A stretch of 17,267 nt of DNA, from assembly GCF_001279695.1 (NCBI RefSeq), contig NZ_LGDD01000322.1:1-17267 (forward strand), in the 5' to 3' direction. Below are positions 13,241-17,267 of the stretch, piece by piece. The translations under genes and the position numbers were made by a program. The DNA is from Streptomyces sp. WM6378. GTDB lineage: Bacteria; Actinomycetota; Actinomycetes; Streptomycetales; Streptomycetaceae. Every line of letters begins with the position of its first letter. Position 1 is the stretch's first letter. A model generated the notes under the pieces. That model saw only the letters and a list, made by a program, of their open reading frames with translations. It ran no database searches and was not told the origin of the DNA.

Positions 13241-15994
13241 ATGCCCGCCACCACAACCGCCCCTTCCGCCGGTACGACGGCCGGCAAGACGAGCAGGAAG
13301 AGGGGACGCCGCCTGAGGCTGTTCGTCCTCGTCCTGGTGCTGGCGCTGGTCGCGGGCGTCGCCTACGGCGCGTACTGGTCGGTGAGTACCGTCCGCGCCT
13401 CGTTCCCGCAGACCACCGGCACCATCAAACTCCCGGGTCTGACCGGCCAGGTCGAGGTCAAGCGCGACGACTACGGCGTCCCGCAGATCTACGCCGACAG
13501 CGACGCCGACCTGTTCATGGCGCAGGGCTACGTCCAGGCGCAGGACCGGTTCTACGAGATGGACGTCCGGCGCCACATGACGTCGGGCCGGCTCTCGGAG
13601 ATGTTCGGCAGCGGCCAGGTCGACACCGACGCCTTCCTGCGCACCCTGGGCTGGCACAAGGTCGCGCAGCAGGAGTACGACACCAAGCTGTCGCCCGCCA
13701 CCAAGCAGTACCTCCAGGCGTACGCGGCGGGGGTGAACGCGTACCTGAAGGGCAAGGACGGCAAGGACATCTCCGTCGAGTACGCGGCCCTCGGCTTCAC
13801 CAACGACTACAAGCCGGAGGCCTGGTCTCCGGTCGACTCGGTGGCCTGGCTCAAGGCGATGGCCTGGGACCTGCGGGGCAACATGCAGGACGAGATCGAC
13901 CGTTCGCTGATGACCAGCAGGCTCAGCCCGAAGCAGATCAACGACCTGTACCCGGCGTACCCCTCCGCCACCCACCGCCCCATCGTCGACGAGGGCTCGT
14001 ACAACAAGGCCACCGGGAAGTTCGACCCCCAGCGCCCCGCGACGAGCTCGGACGGGACCTCGGGGACCGCGCAGGGCGCCCTCCAGGGCATGCAGAGCCA
14101 GCTCTCGGCGCTCTCCGACACCCTGGACAAGATCCCGGCGCTGCTCGGCCCCAACGGCAGCGGCATCGGCTCCAACTCCTGGGTGGTGTCGGGCCAGTAC
14201 ACGACGACCGGCATGCCGCTGCTCGCCAACGACCCGCACCTCGCACCGATGATGCCCTCGCTCTGGTACCAGATGGGCCTGCACTGCCGGACCGTCTCCA
14301 GCAAGTGCTCCTACGACGTCGCCGGCTACACCTTCTCCGGCATGCCCGGCGTCGTCATCGGCCACAACCAGGACGTCTCCTGGGGCTTCACCAACCTCGG
14401 CGCCGACGTGACCGACCTGTACCTGGAGAAGATCAACGGCTCCAGCTACCTCTACGACAACCAGGAGAAGCCCCTCGCCACGCGCGAGGAGGTCATCAAG
14501 GTGGCCGGCGGAGCCAGCAAGACCATCACGATCCGCGAGACCAACAACGGCCCCCTGGTCTCCGACCGCGACGACGAGCTGGAGAAGGTCGGCCAGAAGG
14601 CGCCCGTCAACTCCGCGGCCCCCGACCGGGGCACCGGCTACGCGGTCTCCCTGAAGTGGACGGCCCTTGAGCCCGGCAAGTCCATGGACGCGGTGTTCGC
14701 GCTGAACCGGGCCACCGACTTCAAGTCCTTCCGGGCCGCCGCCAAGGACTTCGACGTCCCCTCCCAGAACCTGATCTACGCCGACACCAAGGGCAACATC
14801 GGCTACCAGGCGCCGGGCAGGATCCCGGTGCGCGCGGACGGTGTCGACGGCACCATGCCGGCGCCCGGCTGGGACTCCAAGTACACGTGGAAGAAGGGCT
14901 ACATCCCCTTCGACGCGCTGCCGTACGAGTACAACCCCAAGCGCGGCTTCATCGTCACCGCCAACCAGGCCGTGATCGACGACAAGAAGTACCCGTACCT
15001 GATCACCAAGGACTGGGGATACGGCACCCGCAGCCAGCGGATCAACGACCTCATCGAGTCGAAGATCAAGGGCGGCGGGAAGATCTCCACCGAGGACATG
15101 CAGAAGATGCAGATGGACAACAGCAGCGAGATCGCCGCGCTGCTGACGCCCGCCCTGCTGAAGATCAACGTGTCGGACCCCTCGGTCCGCGAGGCGCAGA
15201 AGCTCCTTGAGGGCTGGGACTACACGCAGGAGAACGACTCGGCGGCCGCCGCCTACTTCAACTCGGTGTGGCGCAACGTCCTGAAGCTGGCGTTCGGCAA
15301 CAAGCTGCCCAAGGAGCTGCGCCCCAAGGGCGAGTGCCTGTACGTGACTCCGCCGGCCGGCACCGGGCCCGTCGACGACCCCAACCAGAAGGTCCAGGAG
15401 TGCGGCGAGCGCGACGGCGACTCGACGCAGCCCGACGGCGGCGACCGCTGGTTCGAGGTCGTCCGCAAGATCTTCAACGACCAGAACAACACCTGGTGGC
15501 AGTCGCCCGCGACGCGTCTGGACAAGGCCACCACGACCCGCGACCAGCTGCTGGCCCGGGCCATGAAGGACGCCCGCTGGGAGCTGACCGCCAAGCTCGG
15601 CAAGGACACCACGACCTGGAGCTGGGGCCGACTGCACCAGATGATCCTGAAGAACCAGACCCTCGGCAAGGAGGGCCCGGGCTTCCTGCAGTACATCCTC
15701 AACCGCGGCCCGTGGAACCTGGGCGGCGGCGAGGCCGCCGTCAACGCCACCGGCTGGAACGCGGCGAGCGGCGACTACGGCGTCACCTGGGTCCCCTCGA
15801 TGCGGATGGTCGTCAACCTCAAGGACTTCGACAAGTCCAAGTGGATCAACCTCACCGGCGCCTCGGGCCACGCCTACAGCGCGCACTACTCGGACCAGAC
15901 CGGGAAGTGGGCCAAGGGCGAGCTCCTGGACTGGTCGTTCAGCGGCAAGGCGGTCGACGGGTCAACCGTGGACACGCTGAAGCTCACGCCGTAG
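13241..15994 (+). CDS. Penicillin acylase family Ntn hydrolase, membrane anchored
   Basis: A 917-aa precursor. A basic N-terminus (KTSRKRGRRLR) and a hydrophobic helix at about 27-48 export and probably anchor it. The alpha chain starts near VEVKRDDYGVPQIYAD and has the family block AQDRFYEMDVRRH. Self-cleavage before Ser311 (GSNSWVV) would expose the catalytic N-terminal serine of the beta chain. N510 (SQNLIYAD) and R531 (GRIPVR) fit the oxyanion-hole Asn and the Arg seen in this family. Relatives remove acyl chains from beta-lactams, lipopeptides or acyl-homoserine lactones; the substrate here is unknown. AAGGA at 13231-13235, 5 nt before ATG 13241, supports the start. The chain is longer than most family members (about 750-850), with an extra region between the alpha-chain core and the serine and a beta-chain Cys pair (GECLYV...ECGERD). 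Confidence 0.93.
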   Translation: MPATTTAPSAGTTAGKTSRKRGRRLRLFVLVLVLALVAGVAYGAYWSVSTVRASFPQTTGTIKLPGLTGQVEVKRDDYGVPQIYADSDADLFMAQGYVQAQDRFYEMDVRRHMTSGRLSEMFGSGQVDTDAFLRTLGWHKVAQQEYDTKLSPATKQYLQAYAAGVNAYLKGKDGKDISVEYAALGFTNDYKPEAWSPVDSVAWLKAMAWDLRGNMQDEIDRSLMTSRLSPKQINDLYPAYPSATHRPIVDEGSYNKATGKFDPQRPATSSDGTSGTAQGALQGMQSQLSALSDTLDKIPALLGPNGSGIGSNSWVVSGQYTTTGMPLLANDPHLAPMMPSLWYQMGLHCRTVSSKCSYDVAGYTFSGMPGVVIGHNQDVSWGFTNLGADVTDLYLEKINGSSYLYDNQEKPLATREEVIKVAGGASKTITIRETNNGPLVSDRDDELEKVGQKAPVNSAAPDRGTGYAVSLKWTALEPGKSMDAVFALNRATDFKSFRAAAKDFDVPSQNLIYADTKGNIGYQAPGRIPVRADGVDGTMPAPGWDSKYTWKKGYIPFDALPYEYNPKRGFIVTANQAVIDDKKYPYLITKDWGYGTRSQRINDLIESKIKGGGKISTEDMQKMQMDNSSEIAALLTPALLKINVSDPSVREAQKLLEGWDYTQENDSAAAAYFNSVWRNVLKLAFGNKLPKELRPKGECLYVTPPAGTGPVDDPNQKVQECGERDGDSTQPDGGDRWFEVVRKIFNDQNNTWWQSPATRLDKATTTRDQLLARAMKDARWELTAKLGKDTTTWSWGRLHQMILKNQTLGKEGPGFLQYILNRGPWNLGGGEAAVNATGWNAASGDYGVTWVPSMRMVVNLKDFDKSKWINLTGASGHAYSAHYSDQTGKWAKGELLDWSFSGKAVDGSTVDTLKLTP

Positions 15995-16017
15995 TACGGG
16001 CCTTGTGACACGGGCCT

Positions 16018-16611
16018 TCAGGCGTTGAAGCGCGTCACCCCGTCGGGGGTGACGACAGCCTGCACGGGGTGGTCGTGCGGTTCCTCCGGGACCCGCGCGA
16101 CCACCTCGTTCGCGTAGAGGAGCACCACCAGCGCGGGCGCTCGGCCGGACGCCCCGATACGGGCCAGGACCCGGTCGTAGGAGCCGCCGCCCCGGCCGAG
16201 CCGCATCCCGCGCGCGTCCACGGCGAGGCCGGGCAGCAGCACGGTGTCCGCGGCCGTCACGGCGTCCGGGCCGAGCCGTTCGCCGTCCGGTTCGAGCAGC
16301 CCGCGCCCGGCCGCCACGAGGCGCTCGGGCCCGGCGTAGGCGGCCCAGTCCAGGTCGTTGTCCGCGAGCAGCACCGGAAGCAGCACCCGAACCCCCCGGG
16401 CGTGCAGCGCGTGGACGAGGGCGCGGGTGCCCGGTTCGCGGCCCACCGAGACGTACGCGGCCACCGTGGTGGCCGCCGCGAGTTCGGGCAGGGCCAGGGC
16501 CCGGTCGGCGAGCGCCAGGGAGGAGGCGAGCAGCTCGTCGTCGCTCAGCTGCTTCCGGGCGGCGAGGAGGCTGCGCCGCAAGAGGGCCTTTTCGGACGTG
16601 TCATCACTCAC
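16018..16611 (-). CDS. 5-formyltetrahydrofolate cyclo-ligase
   Basis: A 197-aa cytoplasmic enzyme of folate one-carbon metabolism. It converts 5-formyl-THF to 5,10-methenyl-THF using ATP, the only route that clears this dead-end folate. The N-terminal basic helix KALLRRSLLAARKQLSDDE and the near-C-terminal motif DARGMRLGRGGGSYDR (about 128-147; ATP and Mg binding) are diagnostic. It is the usual family length. The GTG start at 16611 has only a weak ribosome site (GAGA about 5 nt away; GAGGGG is about 14 nt away). Its stop is 23 nt from the convergent acylase stop, and it is divergent from galU. Confidence 0.93.
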   Translation of the reverse strand: MSDDTSEKALLRRSLLAARKQLSDDELLASSLALADRALALPELAAATTVAAYVSVGREPGTRALVHALHARGVRVLLPVLLADNDLDWAAYAGPERLVAAGRGLLEPDGERLGPDAVTAADTVLLPGLAVDARGMRLGRGGGSYDRVLARIGASGRAPALVVLLYANEVVARVPEEPHDHPVQAVVTPDGVTRFNA

Positions 16612-16691
16612 CGTGTCTCTGCAATCCCCTCAAATGCGTGGGTAAGAGAGCGAATTCACCGACGGATCATCTTCCGCACATACGCAGCGGA

Positions 16692-16704
16692 TAGGGTGCC
16701 CCGC
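16692..16704 (+). promoter_or_regulatory. Putative leaderless promoter -10 of galU
   Basis: TAGGGT at 16692-16697 is followed by 7 nt and ATG 16705, with no Shine-Dalgarno sequence. No -35 with good spacing was seen. It lies in the 93-bp divergent spacer shared with the cyclo-ligase gene. Confidence 0.45.
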
Positions 16705-17267
16705 ATGACTCAGTCGCCCCCACGGATCACCAAGGCTGTCATCCCCGCGGCCGGGCTCGGTACCCGGTTCCTTCCGGCCACCAAGGCCACCCCGAAGGAA
16801 ATGCTGCCGGTGGTGGACAAGCCGGCCATTCAGTACGTGGTGGAGGAGGCGGTGGCGGCGGGCCTGTCGGACATCCTGATGGTGACCGGCCGCAACAAGC
16901 GTCCTCTGGAGGACCACTTCGACCGGAACTACGAGCTGGAGTCGGCGCTGACCCGCAAGGGCGACGCGGACCGGCTCGCGAAGGTGCAGGAGTCCAGCGA
17001 CCTGGCGACCATGCACTACGTACGCCAGGGGGACCCGCGCGGTCTCGGCCACGCGGTGCTGTGCGCGGCCCCGCACGTGGGCAGCCAGCCCTTCGCGGTG
17101 CTCCTCGGCGACGACCTGATCGACGCCCGCGACCAGCTCCTTTCGCGGATGGTGGAGATCCAGGAGCACGAGGGCGGCAGCGTGATCGCGCTCATGGAGG
17201 TCGATCCCGAACAGATCCACCTCTACGGCTGTGCGGCCGTCGAAACCACCGCCGAGAGTGACGTCGT
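16705..17267 (+). CDS. galU: UTP--glucose-1-phosphate uridylyltransferase, N-terminal part (cut by window end)
   Basis: An open frame runs from ATG 16705 to the last base, 187 full codons of an enzyme that is usually about 300 aa. It makes UDP-glucose from UTP and glucose-1-phosphate for cell-wall sugars, trehalose and glycogen-type chemistry. The N-terminal nucleotide-binding signature KAVIPAAGLGTRFLPATKAT (residues 10-29) is followed by PKEMLPVVDKPAIQYVVEEA, then TGRNKRPLEDHFD. Further on come RQGDPRGLGHAV and LLGDDLID (about 131-138), all canonical for GalU. It is divergent from the cyclo-ligase and appears to be leaderless. Nothing is broken apart from the window edge. Confidence 0.95.
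   Translation, partial: MTQSPPRITKAVIPAAGLGTRFLPATKATPKEMLPVVDKPAIQYVVEEAVAAGLSDILMVTGRNKRPLEDHFDRNYELESALTRKGDADRLAKVQESSDLATMHYVRQGDPRGLGHAVLCAAPHVGSQPFAVLLGDDLIDARDQLLSRMVEIQEHEGGSVIALMEVDPEQIHLYGCAAVETTAESDV

Noticed and set aside
13190..15886. 898-codon open frame on the minus strand opposite the penicillin acylase
   Set aside because: Composition is typical of an antisense frame in GC-rich DNA, and the + strand has the catalytic motifs.
15996..16018. Direct repeat ACGGGCCTT twice between the convergent stops
   Set aside because: Too short, no hairpin; cannot be called a terminator.
1..17267. CRISPR arrays, insertion sequences, tRNA or rRNA genes
   Set aside because: No array-like repeats with spacers, no transposase frames and no tRNA/rRNA sequence recognised on either strand.

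Overview
The window is high-GC actinobacterial DNA, almost certainly from a Streptomyces chromosome. GC is very high with strong third-position GC bias, GTG starts are common, and several genes look leaderless: a TANNNT -10 hexamer sits 6-7 nt before the start codon. The gene set (mscL, SAF-domain protein, MTA phosphorylase, FmdB zinc ribbon, MFS, K+/H+ antiporter, penicillin acylase, 5-formyl-THF cyclo-ligase, galU) is typical Streptomyces core content. I see no mobile elements, tRNAs, rRNAs or CRISPR arrays.

Left part (39-6744, all + strand): a PFL-activating-type radical SAM enzyme, a SnoaL-fold protein, then a tightly packed five-gene redox operon. The operon encodes a multi-heme-type membrane subunit with a C-terminal zinc ribbon, a cytoplasmic molybdopterin oxidoreductase of the assimilatory nitrate reductase type, a 16-Cys four-cluster ferredoxin, a twin-arginine Rieske protein, and a small two-helix membrane protein. 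Four-base overlaps or an 8-nt gap join the genes, so they are probably co-translated and form one membrane complex. Its substrate cannot be read from the sequence.

Middle part (6745-13118): a repeat-rich spacer leads into a small leaderless hypothetical gene (+). A run of minus-strand genes follows: mscL, SAF-domain protein, MTA phosphorylase, fmdB-like zinc ribbon, MFS transporter and potassium/proton antiporter. The regulatory DNA here is the most interesting part. A CIRCE (HrcA) operator sits on the fmdB-like gene. CIRCE-like arms at an abnormal spacing overlap a likely promoter upstream of the MFS gene. An 11-bp perfect inverted repeat and two DnaA-box-like 9-mers lie upstream of the SAF gene. 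The antiporter appears to start at CTG.

Right part (13119-17267): a membrane-anchored penicillin acylase-family Ntn hydrolase (+), divergent from the antiporter; 5-formyl-THF cyclo-ligase (-); and, divergent from that, the first 187 codons of galU (+), cut by the window end.
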